Assembly (NCBI GenBank): GCA_040381035.1
Contig: JBEIHY010000011.1
Location: 1 to 64,000 of the forward strand
DNA length: 64,000 nt
Direction of reading: 5' to 3'
Source: REEB506 sp040381035
Lineage (GTDB): Bacteria > Pseudomonadota > Alphaproteobacteria > Caulobacterales > Aquidulcibacteraceae
The notes below the pieces were generated by a model. The model ran no database searches. It saw only the letters and a list, made by a program, of their open reading frames with translations, and was not told the origin of the DNA. The translations under genes and the position numbers were made by a program. Below, piece after piece: positions 1 to 8,448 of this stretch. How positions within the stretch are numbered: the first letter of the stretch is position 1; the number at the start of each line of letters is the position of its first letter.

Positions 1-303
1 CGCTGGGCCGATGATGATCGCGCCAGCGATGTCGTGGTTTTGACCGGGCACGGGGCGGCGTTCTGCGCCGGCGGCGATATTGCCTGGATGGCCCAGACCC
101 AGCGCGGCGAGGCGCAAGCGCCCAGCGCGCGCGAAGGTCGCGGGCTGGTGTGGGACATGCTCGATATGGACAAGCCCCTGATCGCCAAGGTGCGTGGTCC
201 TGCAATTGGAGGGACTCCGAATGCTGGAACTTCTTCAAAAGCGGCCGGATATGCGATCGATGAGAGACACAATGCTCTGACAGCGCCGGCAGCCGGCGCA
301 TAG
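1..303 (+). pseudogene. truncated enoyl-CoA hydratase/isomerase (crotonase) fragment
   Basis: The reading frame is open from the left edge of the window, so the true start lies outside. The first ~70 codons read like the crotonase core: VVVLTGHGAAFCAGGDI (oxyanion-hole region), then DKPLIAKVRGPAIGG, which normally continues as a Gly/Ala-rich helix (GPAIGxGxxxALxxD). At about position 207 the resemblance ends abruptly. The next 30 codons (TPNAGTSSKAAG...) do not look like the family, and a TAG follows at 301-303. A normal crotonase has another ~180 residues after this point. I read this as a gene broken by a deletion, an insertion or an assembly join. CoA-thioester hydration or isomerisation would have been the ancestral role. 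Confidence 0.7.
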
Positions 304-721
304 ACGCCCGCATGATTGACCTGGACGAGATCAATCACATCATCAAGCCGCGCACCGCCGCCTTGGCGTCCGCTGGCATTGAACGCCGCGCCATTGAACA
401 AGGTGGCGGCAAGGCCGCCGGCGATCTCATTGCTGGCGGTCGTGCCCGTGGTCTGACCAAAACGCCACAGCCCCAAAGGCGAAGGCCCCGCAACACCGCG
501 CGCCATATACCGCTTCCATTGTAAGTTGCTGCCGTTTGCGAACCACACCCCGCGCCATCGGCATAGCGACCGCAGTCACTTTCCAGACGAAATAATCTGT
601 CAAGCACCCAAATTGGGAATTGCGGGCGGCATTCAGGGGCGTTTCGACGAACCGGATGAAGTTGCAGCGATCGGTTGCGGCTTTCCCGGTGTGCGCTGCG
701 CTTATGTCGACATCGGTTCGC
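304..721. other. unassigned stretch, no confident gene
   Basis: No convincing gene was found between the broken crotonase and the NTF2-like lipoprotein. A minus-strand frame from about 560 down to 190 has protein-like composition, containing for example LWRFGQTTGTTASNEIAGG and ARLDDVIDLVQVNHAG. It lacks a usable start, is preceded by an in-frame TGA, and matches no family I recognise. It may be the remnant of another decayed gene. Confidence 0.35.
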
Positions 722-1390
722 CTATGGCGCGACGCGGTCGCCCGTCGGCGGCGGCGTCGGAACGGGCAAGGTTTGCGGCAGCGGCTTCAAGGCCGGCGGC
801 CACGGCGTCAAGAATGGCGCGCCCTCTTCCAGGCTCAGCACGCCTTGGGCTTGCAAGTGGCGCACGCGGCCATCGAGATACTCCTTGATGACAACGATTT
901 TGCCGGCGCGGACAGTCGCGATCCACACATCATTGACGACTTGGCGTTGGCCCTTCACCGTGGCGCGAAATTGCAATTCGGCTGCAACGCGGCCATGGCG
1001 CGCGTCGATGTAAAAGGCGTCTTGCGGGAAAAACAGACTGACCTGGCTGGCCTCTGCGCAAAAGCCGCGGAGATTTTCAAGCGCCCCGGCGCGCCCCTTG
1101 ATCCGCGTTGTGGGATAAGAAAAGTCCACATCTGAGGCGAGTGTCGCAGCCATCAGATCAGCGTCGCAATTGGCCCAGGCCGATGCTAGATCAAGGATCA
1201 AGTTCTGAAGCTGCGCCCTGGAAGTTCCGGCGGGCTCCAACGGGCCGCTATACGCCACATTGGGCCGCGGCAGTGCGGTCACGGCCGGCTTGGGCGCCGA
1301 CGCGCACGCCACGAGGTTTAACGCCGTAAACCCCGCCGCCAGCCCGCGCAAACCTTGTCGCCATCCCCATTCAGCCCGATAAGGCGCCAT
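722..1390 (-). CDS. NTF2-like (SnoaL-type) lipoprotein
   Basis: Predicted 222-residue lipoprotein. The start MAPYRAEWGW is chosen because it gives a short signal peptide ending in a lipobox (LVAC, Cys29), and because AGGAG lies 10 bases upstream (complement of 1401-1405). After a Pro-rich linker the protein resembles the NTF2/SnoaL fold: a helix with SAWANCDADLMAATLASDVDFSYP, then ALENLRGFCAEA, then the strand pairs AAELQFRATVKG and IVVIKEYLDG. This fold covers many small enzymes and binding proteins, so no reaction can be named. The C-terminus is Pro-rich. Its start codon overlaps that of the divergent folD-like gene (CATG at 1388-1391), so the two leaders are mutually antisense. The family call is moderate; the lipoprotein call is stronger. 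Confidence 0.65.
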   Translation of the reverse strand: MAPYRAEWGWRQGLRGLAAGFTALNLVACASAPKPAVTALPRPNVAYSGPLEPAGTSRAQLQNLILDLASAWANCDADLMAATLASDVDFSYPTTRIKGRAGALENLRGFCAEASQVSLFFPQDAFYIDARHGRVAAELQFRATVKGQRQVVNDVWIATVRAGKIVVIKEYLDGRVRHLQAQGVLSLEEGAPFLTPWPPALKPLPQTLPVPTPPPTGDRVAP

Positions 1391-2273
1391 GACCGCAGAT
1401 CTCCTGACTGGGCACGCGATCGCGCAGGCCATCCTGGCTGACGTGCGGACCGCAGCGGTTCGTTTCGCCGGCCGATTTGGCCGCGCGCCCAGTCTGGCGC
1501 TTCTCGCCATGGGCGACAAGCTTGGCGCGCGCGCCTACACAGCGCGCTTGCAGACGCTGGGCGATCAAACAGGCGTCGCGCTGCATGTCGTTCGACTGGC
1601 GCCGGACAGTGGCGACGCCGAGGTCGCGGCCGCCCTGGCGGCGTTGAACGAAGACGCAGCGACAGACGCCATCTTGCCGCTTCTGCCGTTTGGGCCCCAC
1701 ATTCGCCCAACGCTTCTGGCCGAGTTGCTGGCGCCCGAAAAGGATATTGACGGCCTGAGCGCTGCCCAATTCGGGCGCTGGCGTGCGGGCCTGGACGCGC
1801 GAACGGCGTGTGCGCCGCAGGCCGCCATGGCCTTGGCCGCAAGCATTGTCGGCGACTTCAGGGGCCGCACGGTGACAGTGGTTGGCGCGTCGCGCGCACT
1901 TGGCCAGCCTTTGGCGCTTATGCTGCTTCGCGCGGAGGCCACCGTCACCATCGCCCATGCCGCAACGCAGGATCTGGTCGCGGCCTGTCAAACCGCCGAG
2001 ATCTTGTTTGTCGCGGCTGGGCGGGCCGGCCTGATTGGTGCAGCGCATGTCAAACCGGGCGCGGTTGTGATCGATCTCGGCGTGCATGAAATCGCAGACC
2101 CTGCGTCTGGCGCGGGGGCCGTGCGGATTGTCGGAGATGTTGATGCGCCGGCCATCGCGGCGATCGCGCGTGCGGTGTCGGCAGCACCCCAGGGCGTTGG
2201 CCCAATCACCAGCGCGATTGCATTAGAAAACACCGTGCGCGCCGCGTTTACCCGGTTGGGCGAACAGCGGTGA
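1389..2273 (+). CDS. divergent FolD paralogue lacking catalytic Lys and Gln
   Basis: A 294-residue protein of the bifunctional methylene-tetrahydrofolate dehydrogenase/cyclohydrolase family, similar in length to true FolD. The C-terminal NAD(P)-binding half is recognisable: TVTVVGASRALGQPLALML, later KPGAVVIDLGV and GVGPITSAIALENT. In the N-terminal active site, however, the motif YxxxK reads YTARL (Tyr50, Leu54), where the canonical copy at 7579-8448 has YIARK. The VQLPLP motif reads ILPLLPFG, so Gln becomes Leu98. The KDIDG segment is kept. In characterised FolD/MTHFD proteins this Lys and Gln are needed for cyclohydrolase chemistry, so this copy has probably lost that activity and may be a dehydrogenase only, a binding protein or a neofunctionalised enzyme. 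It converges on the TonB receptor gene with a 9-bp gap. Confidence 0.8.
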   Translation: MTADLLTGHAIAQAILADVRTAAVRFAGRFGRAPSLALLAMGDKLGARAYTARLQTLGDQTGVALHVVRLAPDSGDAEVAAALAALNEDAATDAILPLLPFGPHIRPTLLAELLAPEKDIDGLSAAQFGRWRAGLDARTACAPQAAMALAASIVGDFRGRTVTVVGASRALGQPLALMLLRAEATVTIAHAATQDLVAACQTAEILFVAAGRAGLIGAAHVKPGAVVIDLGVHEIADPASGAGAVRIVGDVDAPAIAAIARAVSAAPQGVGPITSAIALENTVRAAFTRLGEQR

Positions 2274-2282
2274 CAGGCGCGA

Positions 2283-4484
2283 TCAGCGGCCGGCAAACCG
2301 ATAGGTCAAACTGGCGCCAAGGCGGCGCGGCCGGGCCCAGACTTCGGTGGCAAATCCGAGGAACGCCAGGTCAAACGCGCCGGTGCGATACGCCGTGTTC
2401 GTCACATTCTCGGCAAACAAAGCCAGCGTCACATCATCGCTAGCATTGCGCCACGCCGCGCGCAGATTACTGACAGCATAGCCCTTCTCGAATTGGCTGG
2501 GACTGTTGAAGGCGTCAAAAACCTGATCCGATTTGTAGCTGACATCACCAGAGAGCGTAACGCGCCCGCCGAACGGGCCGGGCCTGTCATGACGGGCGCT
2601 GAGATTGGCCGACCATTTCGGCGCCAGCGGCATTCGCGTATCGCGCACCGGGCCGTTATTGGCCAGGCCCGGCAATTGCACGCCCCGCAAAACCGCGTCC
2701 AGATACGCGATGGAGCCGATCAGCTCCAGCCCCGCGAACAGGCGCGCATTGATCTCCACTTCCGCGCCGGAAATTTCGGCGTCGCGGTTGAACGTGGTAG
2801 ACGATAGGGTTTGGCCGTCAAACTGGAACGCTTGGCTGTCCCGATAGTCATAAAAAAACGCCGCTGCGCTGACACGCAATCTGCCGTCGATGAAATCGCC
2901 TTTGGCGCCGACTTCATAGCTGGTCAGCTGCTCCGGGCGCACCGGAATGGCGCCAACCGGAATGGCGGTATAGCCGACATTGAACGTGCCGGCCTTGTGG
3001 GCGCGGGCGACGCCCCCATACAGCAATGTTTCGGGCGATGGTTCCCAGCTGAGACGAGCGGTAAAATCGGTGGCGTCATCGGCGCGGTAGGCGCGATCGC
3101 CGACAGTTGTGCGGTTAAACACCGGGCCAGTGTCGGTGTTGGTGAGACTATAGTCTTTCGTTTCGCGCGTGTGGCGCAGCCCGAGCGTGGCGGTGAGCGT
3201 CGCCGTCATTGCCATGTCGATATTGGCAAAGCCCGCCACGCTGTCGTTAGAAATGTTATAGAACACAATCGGTCGCGGGCCGGCCGCACTGGTCTGGCGG
3301 CGTTGCCAGCCATCGACTTCATAGCGAAACAGATAGAGCCCAGCGAGCCAGGACACCGCACCTTTCGCGCCGGACAGGCGCGCTTCCTGGGAAAATTGCG
3401 CGGCATCGGGATGCACTTCGGTGCCGCGCGGGCCGGGCGTGGCGTCACTGTCAAACAGGGCGTCTTTAGATCCGGACTCATAGCCGCCGATCGCGGTGAG
3501 CGTCATGCCGGAGAAATCCCAGGTCAGCGTGGCGATCGCGGTGAGCTGCTCGGATGTCAAAAAGATCACGCGGTTGGAATTGGATTGAAGCGGCGCAGTG
3601 TCGCCAAAGCCGAACGCATCCACGCCGCCGCGATTGCGCACCGAAAGGCCGGTCAGCGGGTCCTGGCGCACAGCAACATGGGTGAACAAATTGCCGTCGC
3701 TGTCATTGCGATAATATTGCAGCAACAGATTGGCGCTGACCGTCGCGGTCGGATCAAATTGCAGCTGCCCGCGCACGGCGCTGGCGTTCAAGCCATTGCC
3801 GTCTTTGCGGCCGGGAAAATTGTTCTCAACATGGCCGTCAAAGGCGTGATGCAACAGGCTCAGCCGGCCGCTCAGCGCCTGCGATATCGGCCCGCCGATT
3901 GCGGCTTGCGCGCGCACGCGGTTACGATCGCCCAGGGTCAGCGCGGCCACGCCCTCAACCGCGCGGCTTGGCTTCTTGGTGATGAAGTGGATCAAGCCGC
4001 CGGTGGCGTTGCGGCCATAGAGCGTGCCTTGCGGCCCGCGCAGCACTTCGACCCGCGCCAGATCAAACGCCTGGCTGTCGAGGCCCATCAGATTGGCCTT
4101 GTAGAACCCGTTGAGAACCACCGCCGAGGGGCTTTCATTGGTGTCGGCAAAGTCGCGCATGACAACGCCGCGCAGCGAGATGAACGGAAAGTCCCCCTCC
4201 CCGGAATTCTGACCGATCGCCAATCCTGGCGTGAGCAGCGCAAGCTCCAGGGTGGAGGATATGCCGGCCTCGGCCAGCCGATCGGCCGACACAACGGACA
4301 CGCTGATCGGCACATCCAAAAGCATCTGCGCCCGCTTCTGGGCGGTGACGAGGACGTCTTCGACGGCCGGCGCAGGGTCCGCCCATGCTGCAGACGGCCA
4401 GCCCGCCATCGCCGCAACCAAGCCAACGGCATAGCCCAAAAGATGCGGTGGATGGATTGTGCGCCGCACATGTGTGGCCGACAT
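2283..4484 (-). CDS. TonB-dependent outer-membrane receptor
   Basis: A 733-residue TonB-dependent receptor. The start MSATHVRRT is preferred over an upstream in-frame codon because it has a GGAGAA ribosome-binding site and leads into a signal peptide ending near AAWA. The plug domain begins with EDVLVTAQKRAQ and DVPISVSVVSADRL, continues with LRGV and ends in the conserved RVEVLRGPQGTLYGRNATGG. The remainder is a beta-barrel with typical motifs (ASLTYRFAGR at the end). No N-terminal STN signalling domain is visible, so surface signalling through a FecR-type regulator is unlikely. It is divergent from an ABC import operon with a 343-bp gap, which suggests that receptor and importer handle the same substrate. 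The substrate cannot be read from sequence. Confidence 0.93.
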   Translation of the reverse strand: MSATHVRRTIHPPHLLGYAVGLVAAMAGWPSAAWADPAPAVEDVLVTAQKRAQMLLDVPISVSVVSADRLAEAGISSTLELALLTPGLAIGQNSGEGDFPFISLRGVVMRDFADTNESPSAVVLNGFYKANLMGLDSQAFDLARVEVLRGPQGTLYGRNATGGLIHFITKKPSRAVEGVAALTLGDRNRVRAQAAIGGPISQALSGRLSLLHHAFDGHVENNFPGRKDGNGLNASAVRGQLQFDPTATVSANLLLQYYRNDSDGNLFTHVAVRQDPLTGLSVRNRGGVDAFGFGDTAPLQSNSNRVIFLTSEQLTAIATLTWDFSGMTLTAIGGYESGSKDALFDSDATPGPRGTEVHPDAAQFSQEARLSGAKGAVSWLAGLYLFRYEVDGWQRRQTSAAGPRPIVFYNISNDSVAGFANIDMAMTATLTATLGLRHTRETKDYSLTNTDTGPVFNRTTVGDRAYRADDATDFTARLSWEPSPETLLYGGVARAHKAGTFNVGYTAIPVGAIPVRPEQLTSYEVGAKGDFIDGRLRVSAAAFFYDYRDSQAFQFDGQTLSSTTFNRDAEISGAEVEINARLFAGLELIGSIAYLDAVLRGVQLPGLANNGPVRDTRMPLAPKWSANLSARHDRPGPFGGRVTLSGDVSYKSDQVFDAFNSPSQFEKGYAVSNLRAAWRNASDDVTLALFAENVTNTAYRTGAFDLAFLGFATEVWARPRRLGASLTYRFAGR

Positions 4485-4827
4485 TCGATTCTCCTCGCCG
4501 CGACGCGCGACTGCTATGGCGCCGAAGCCGCGCGCACCATCCTTTCTGCCAGCTTGGCTGGCGGGCTGGGTGCAAAACCTGTAGGGCGGCGACATGCCGC
4601 GCTTGACCCGGGGCGCACGGTCGCGGTGAAAACCTAGGCCGCGCGCGTATGTTCAAGCCGCATCTGACGGAGCCCCGCCTTCCCCGTTCACACGCCCCTG
4701 TTCATTGTCGCGCAGCTTCGACCCATCTTGGCCGCGACGGGCGGACGTGACCGGCTTGGTTGGTCAGCGATCACCAGAGGGCGTGCGCTTGACCCAACGG
4801 CGCCGTCGCGGTTGGGGAACAACGGGC
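4485..4827. promoter_or_regulatory. divergent control region between TonB receptor and ABC operon
   Basis: A 343-bp non-coding interval between two divergent transcription units, large for this compact window. It should hold both promoters. I looked for TPP, FMN, cobalamin and tetrahydrofolate riboswitch cores because of the NMT1-like importer and folD, and did not recognise any. No clear operator palindrome was found. A GGGGAAC element at 4814-4820 is the probable ribosome-binding site of the ATPase gene. Confidence 0.4.
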
Positions 4828-5589
4828 ATGCTTGAGCGCACCGAAGCAGCGCTGGCCTTTGAAGATGTCAGCCTCACCTTTCCCAATGGGCACGAGGCCC
4901 TGCACGGCTTAAGTCTGCGCCTCTCGCCCGGCGAATTTGTCAGCCTTGTTGGCCCGTCGGGCTGCGGGAAAACCTCGCTGTTGCGCATCGCCGCCGGACT
5001 GACCGACTACTCGGCGGGCAAATTGTTCGTCGATCGCGGCCAGCTGGGCTACACCTTCCAGGACGCCACCTTGATGCCGTGGCGCACCGTACGCGGAAAT
5101 GTTGAGCTGCTGATGGAATTGCGCGGCTATGACGTCGCGCGCCGTCGGGCCATCGCCGCCGCCCAGATCGAGCGCGTCGGGTTGGCCGGAATTGAGGATG
5201 CGTTCCCGGCGCATTTGTCCGGCGGCATGAAGATGCGCGTTTCGCTGGCGCGGTCGCTGGCGCTTGATCCCAAAGTGTTTCTGTTTGACGAGCCGTTCGC
5301 CGCGCTCGACGAACTCACCCGCGAGCGATTGAACGACGACCTGCTTGGCCAATATCGCCGTCAGGGCTTTACCGGCCTGTTCGTGACGCACGACATCGCC
5401 GAAGCGGTTTATCTGTCAACGCGGGTTTTGGTGATGTCGGCGCGTCCGGGGCGGATCGCGGCGGCGTTTGACGTGCCGTTTGCCTATCCGCGCGCGCCGC
5501 CGCTGCGCTACCAGGCCGATTTTGCCCGCTTGTGTGGAGATATCTCAACGGCGCTGCGCGCAGCCCAGCCTTCGGAAGCGCCAAGATGA
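4828..5589 (+). CDS. ABC importer ATPase, nitrate/sulfonate/NMT1 class (SsuB-like)
   Basis: A 253-residue cytoplasmic ATPase that would power the adjacent importer. Walker A is GPSGCGKTS, the Q-loop lies in YTFQDATLMPW, the signature is LSGGMKMRVSLARSLAL, Walker B is VFLFDEPFAALDE, and the switch His is in FVTHDIAEAVY. The FQDxxLLPW-type Q-loop and AALDELTRE are typical of the SsuB/TauB/ThiZ branch. The start MLERTEAAL is chosen because it has a GGGGAAC site upstream and removes a 41-residue Arg-rich extension unlike the family. The stop overlaps the permease start (ATGA), so the two genes are translationally coupled. Confidence 0.9.
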   Translation: MLERTEAALAFEDVSLTFPNGHEALHGLSLRLSPGEFVSLVGPSGCGKTSLLRIAAGLTDYSAGKLFVDRGQLGYTFQDATLMPWRTVRGNVELLMELRGYDVARRRAIAAAQIERVGLAGIEDAFPAHLSGGMKMRVSLARSLALDPKVFLFDEPFAALDELTRERLNDDLLGQYRRQGFTGLFVTHDIAEAVYLSTRVLVMSARPGRIAAAFDVPFAYPRAPPLRYQADFARLCGDISTALRAAQPSEAPR

Positions 5590-6428
5590 ACGCGCCATTT
5601 GTTCCGCCGCGCCCGCCGACGCGCCGACCGAGCCGATGGGGTGCGTGGGCGGAGCGCCTTGCGCCGCCGCTGGCGCTTGGTTTGTGCTTGGCCGGGCTTT
5701 ACGCCTGGGGCCAGCAAGGCCTGGAAGAGCATCGCCGGTTCTTGATGCCGGGAGCCGATGCGATCTGGCGCGGCGGTTTTGGCGATCCGCTGATCCGCGC
5801 GGAATTGCTGCGCGCTGCGTTGGTCACCGCCCAGATCGCGCTCGCGGGACTGGCGATCTCCATCCCGATCGGTATCGCGCTTGGCGTGGCGATGTTTCGC
5901 TGGCGCGTCGCGGAGCGGGCCTTGGCTCCCTATCTTGTGGCGCTGCAATCGGTGCCGATACTGGCCATCATCCCGCTCCTGCAAGCGCTGCTCGGCTTTG
6001 GGTTTCTGCCCAAAGCGCTGATTGTGGCGCTGTTCACCTTCTTTGCCATTCCCACCACGTTGCTGCTTGGCCTCAAGAGCCTGGACAACGCCATTCTTGA
6101 CCTCTTCCGCCTGCACCAGGCCAGCTGGCGCGTCATGCTGTGGAAGGCGGGGTTGCCGTCGGCATTGCCGGCCTTGTTTGCAGGCTTGCGCATCAGCGCC
6201 GGATTGGCGGTGATCGGGGCGATCGTGTCGGAGCTGTTCTTTGTTTCTGGCGATGGCGGGCTCGGCCAGTTGCTGGTCAACAGCAAAATCGATTTCCAGT
6301 ATGAAAAAATGTATGCCGGCTTGATCGTGTCGGCTGCGATGTCGATCGCGGTTTATCTGTTCTTTGGCTGGCTCGGGCGGGCGCTGTTTGGGAAATGGCA
6401 CAGCTCCGAAACAACGGCGCGCTTGTGA
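5586..6428 (+). CDS. ABC importer permease (SsuC/ThiX-like)
   Basis: A 280-residue inner-membrane permease of the BPD_transp_1 family, with about six membrane segments. The EAA loop region reads FRLHQASWRVMLWKAGLPSA, placed as in SsuC/TauC/ThiX proteins. The start MNAPFVPP overlaps the ATPase stop by four bases (ATGA), and its own stop overlaps the binding-protein start (TGATG). It should form a homodimeric channel with the ATPase. The substrate is unknown; relatives move sulfonates, taurine, nitrate, riboflavin or thiamin-type pyrimidines. Confidence 0.9.
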   Translation: MNAPFVPPRPPTRRPSRWGAWAERLAPPLALGLCLAGLYAWGQQGLEEHRRFLMPGADAIWRGGFGDPLIRAELLRAALVTAQIALAGLAISIPIGIALGVAMFRWRVAERALAPYLVALQSVPILAIIPLLQALLGFGFLPKALIVALFTFFAIPTTLLLGLKSLDNAILDLFRLHQASWRVMLWKAGLPSALPALFAGLRISAGLAVIGAIVSELFFVSGDGGLGQLLVNSKIDFQYEKMYAGLIVSAAMSIAVYLFFGWLGRALFGKWHSSETTARL

Positions 6429-7582
6429 TGGGCTGGCGCGCATGTCTGGCGGCGGCGCTGGTCTGGTGCGCGGGCGCCATGGCCCAAACGCCTAGCCCTG
6501 GCGCCTTTGCCGCGCGCGCCTACACCACGCCGCTTGCGCCCGTTTGCCCCAATCCGCTGGTGATCCAGACCGATTGGCTCGCCCAGGCCGAACATGGCGG
6601 CCTTTATCAATTGATTGGCGCCGGCGGCCGCGCTGAACGCGGGCGCTATACTGGGCCTTTGGGCAAAACCGGCATCGAGCTGATCTTACTGCAAGGCGGC
6701 GCCGGCATCGGGCTTGGCGATGGCGAAAGCGCTTATTCCGCGCTCTATATGGGCAATTCACGCGCCCGCCTGCGGCCGCATCTGGCGCTGCATGACCTCG
6801 ACAATCTGATGATCTTTTCCGGCCGCTTCCCCGCTATCGGTGTTGTGGCGATGCTGGAAACCTCGCCGATCGGATTGTTCTGGGATCAAGCGACCTATCC
6901 CAAAGGCTTCCGCACGCGCGCAGACCTTGCCGCTTTCGCCAATAGCGGGAAGGGCAAAATCTATGTCTCGACCACGCGGCGCACCTTTGCGCGTTATCTG
7001 GTCGCCAGCGGCGTGGCGAAATCCGCATTTGTCGAAGGCTATCGCGGCGACAGCGAAAATTTCGTGCTTAACAATGGCCGCTGGCTCAATCAGGGCAGCC
7101 TGACCAATGAGGCCTATCAATTCGCCCATGGCCGGAAATGGAACCGCCCGATTGGCCATATCGCGTTGTCGCAAATGGGCTATGACATTTATCCCAGCGT
7201 CATCTCCGTCGCCGCAAATCGGATCACGGAATTGTCGCCGTGTCTGGCGCGGCTTGCGCCATTGTTGCAGCGCGCGCAGATCGATTATGTCCGCAATCCC
7301 GGCGAAGTGAACGATCTTCTGTTCCGCTACAATCAGGCGGGGCTTGCCGCGCCGTTCTGGAAAACCTCGCGCGCCTTGCTGGACAATGCCGTGCGCGTTC
7401 AAATTCAAACCGGCATTGTCGGCAATGGCCCGAACACAACCCTGGGCGATTTCGATATGGCGCGGGTGGAACGGGTGGCCGCGCTTTTGCGCCCGATGCT
7501 GGATATCCGCGCCAAGCCCAATCTGCGCGTCGAGGATGTCGTCACCAATCGCTTCATCGACCCCGCGATCGGCATGCCATGA
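6428..7582 (+). CDS. periplasmic substrate-binding protein, NMT1/THI5-like
   Basis: A 384-residue secreted protein. The start MGWRACLAA gives a clear signal peptide ending in AGAMA-Q, with TGATG coupling to the permease. The mature part resembles the NMT1/THI5/SsuA binding-protein superfamily: PLVIQTDWLAQAEHGGLYQL near the N-terminus is the THI5-like WxxxxEHGG signature, followed by LLQGGAGIGLGDGESAYSAL. The EHGGLYQ motif is typical of proteins binding pyrimidine or riboflavin-like rings rather than taurine. It is longer than usual (about 330 residues). It ends in ATGA overlap with the canonical folD, placing a folate enzyme directly downstream in the same message. Ligand identity is inference only. 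Confidence 0.82.
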   Translation: MGWRACLAAALVWCAGAMAQTPSPGAFAARAYTTPLAPVCPNPLVIQTDWLAQAEHGGLYQLIGAGGRAERGRYTGPLGKTGIELILLQGGAGIGLGDGESAYSALYMGNSRARLRPHLALHDLDNLMIFSGRFPAIGVVAMLETSPIGLFWDQATYPKGFRTRADLAAFANSGKGKIYVSTTRRTFARYLVASGVAKSAFVEGYRGDSENFVLNNGRWLNQGSLTNEAYQFAHGRKWNRPIGHIALSQMGYDIYPSVISVAANRITELSPCLARLAPLLQRAQIDYVRNPGEVNDLLFRYNQAGLAAPFWKTSRALLDNAVRVQIQTGIVGNGPNTTLGDFDMARVERVAALLRPMLDIRAKPNLRVEDVVTNRFIDPAIGMP

Positions 7583-8448
7583 GCGCACGCCTTATGGATG
7601 GCGAAGCCGCCGCCGCCGATCTGCGCCGCCGCCTGACGCAAGATGCAGCCGCGCTCGCCGCCCAAGGCGTGCGCGCGCGTCTGGCCACCGTGCTTGTCGG
7701 CGCCGACCCTGCCAGCCGCACCTATATTGCCCGCAAGCACGGCGATTGCACCGAGATCGGCATCGCGGCGCACGACATCCGCCTGCCCGCCGACATCACC
7801 CAGGCGGCGCTGCTGGCCCAGATCGCAGCCCTTAACGCCGACCCGTGCGTGCATGGCGTGCTGGTGCAATTGCCTTTGCCCGCCCACATCGATGTCAGCG
7901 CCGTTCACGCCGCCATCGCGCCGGCAAAGGATGTGGACGGTTTGACGCCGGCCAATCAAAGCGCGCTGCTTGCCGGGCGGCCGGCCCTGCGGCCATGCAC
8001 GCCGCAAGCCATCCTGCATCTGCTGAGTGTTTACGCCATCCCCACGCGGGGCCAGACGGTTGCCATTGTCGGGCGTGGGGCCTTAGTCGGGCGGCCGCTG
8101 GCTTTGATGCTTGCGGCGCCTGGACAAGATGCGGTTCCCGTGGTTCTGCACCGCGCCGCCGGCGACCTGGCCCGCCACACGCGCAGCGCCGACATCATCG
8201 TCAGCGCGGCCGGGGTCCTCGACCTCGTCACCGCCGCGATGGTCAAACCCGGCGCAACGGTGATCGGCGTCGGCATCAGCGTGCGCGACGGCCAAGTGCG
8301 CTCCGACATCGCCGACGATGTTGCCGATGTGGCGGCTTATGTCACGCCGCTGCCCGGCGCGATCGGCCCGCTGACGCGCGCCATGCTGATGGCCAATGTG
8401 CTCACCGCTGCGCGGGCGCAAGCGCCTCCTCAGGCGTCGTCGCCATAG
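7579..8448 (+). CDS. folD: bifunctional methylenetetrahydrofolate dehydrogenase/cyclohydrolase
   Basis: A 289-residue FolD interconverting 5,10-methylene-, methenyl- and 10-formyl-tetrahydrofolate in the cytoplasm with NADP. All key residues are present: SRTYIARK (Tyr49, Lys53), GVLVQLPLP (Gln97), KDVDG, the nucleotide-binding segment VAIVGRGALVGRPLALML and GAIGPLTRAMLMAN. Canonical FolD has GRSxxVGxP; here it is GRGALVGRP. The ATG overlaps the stop of the binding-protein gene, so expression is tied to the importer. Since a second FolD-like gene lies 5 kb away, this copy is probably the catalytically complete one. Its 3' end overlaps the convergent SDR gene by 19 bp. Confidence 0.93.
   Translation: MSARLMDGEAAAADLRRRLTQDAAALAAQGVRARLATVLVGADPASRTYIARKHGDCTEIGIAAHDIRLPADITQAALLAQIAALNADPCVHGVLVQLPLPAHIDVSAVHAAIAPAKDVDGLTPANQSALLAGRPALRPCTPQAILHLLSVYAIPTRGQTVAIVGRGALVGRPLALMLAAPGQDAVPVVLHRAAGDLARHTRSADIIVSAAGVLDLVTAAMVKPGATVIGVGISVRDGQVRSDIADDVADVAAYVTPLPGAIGPLTRAMLMANVLTAARAQAPPQASSP

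Noticed and set aside
2811..4637. 608-codon plus-strand frame opposite the TonB receptor gene
   Set aside because: It is antisense to a clear receptor and arises from the GC-rich third codon positions. No motif or plausible fold.
4485..4827. Possible TPP, FMN or tetrahydrofolate riboswitch before the ABC operon
   Set aside because: Key conserved cores of these riboswitches were looked for on both strands and not seen.
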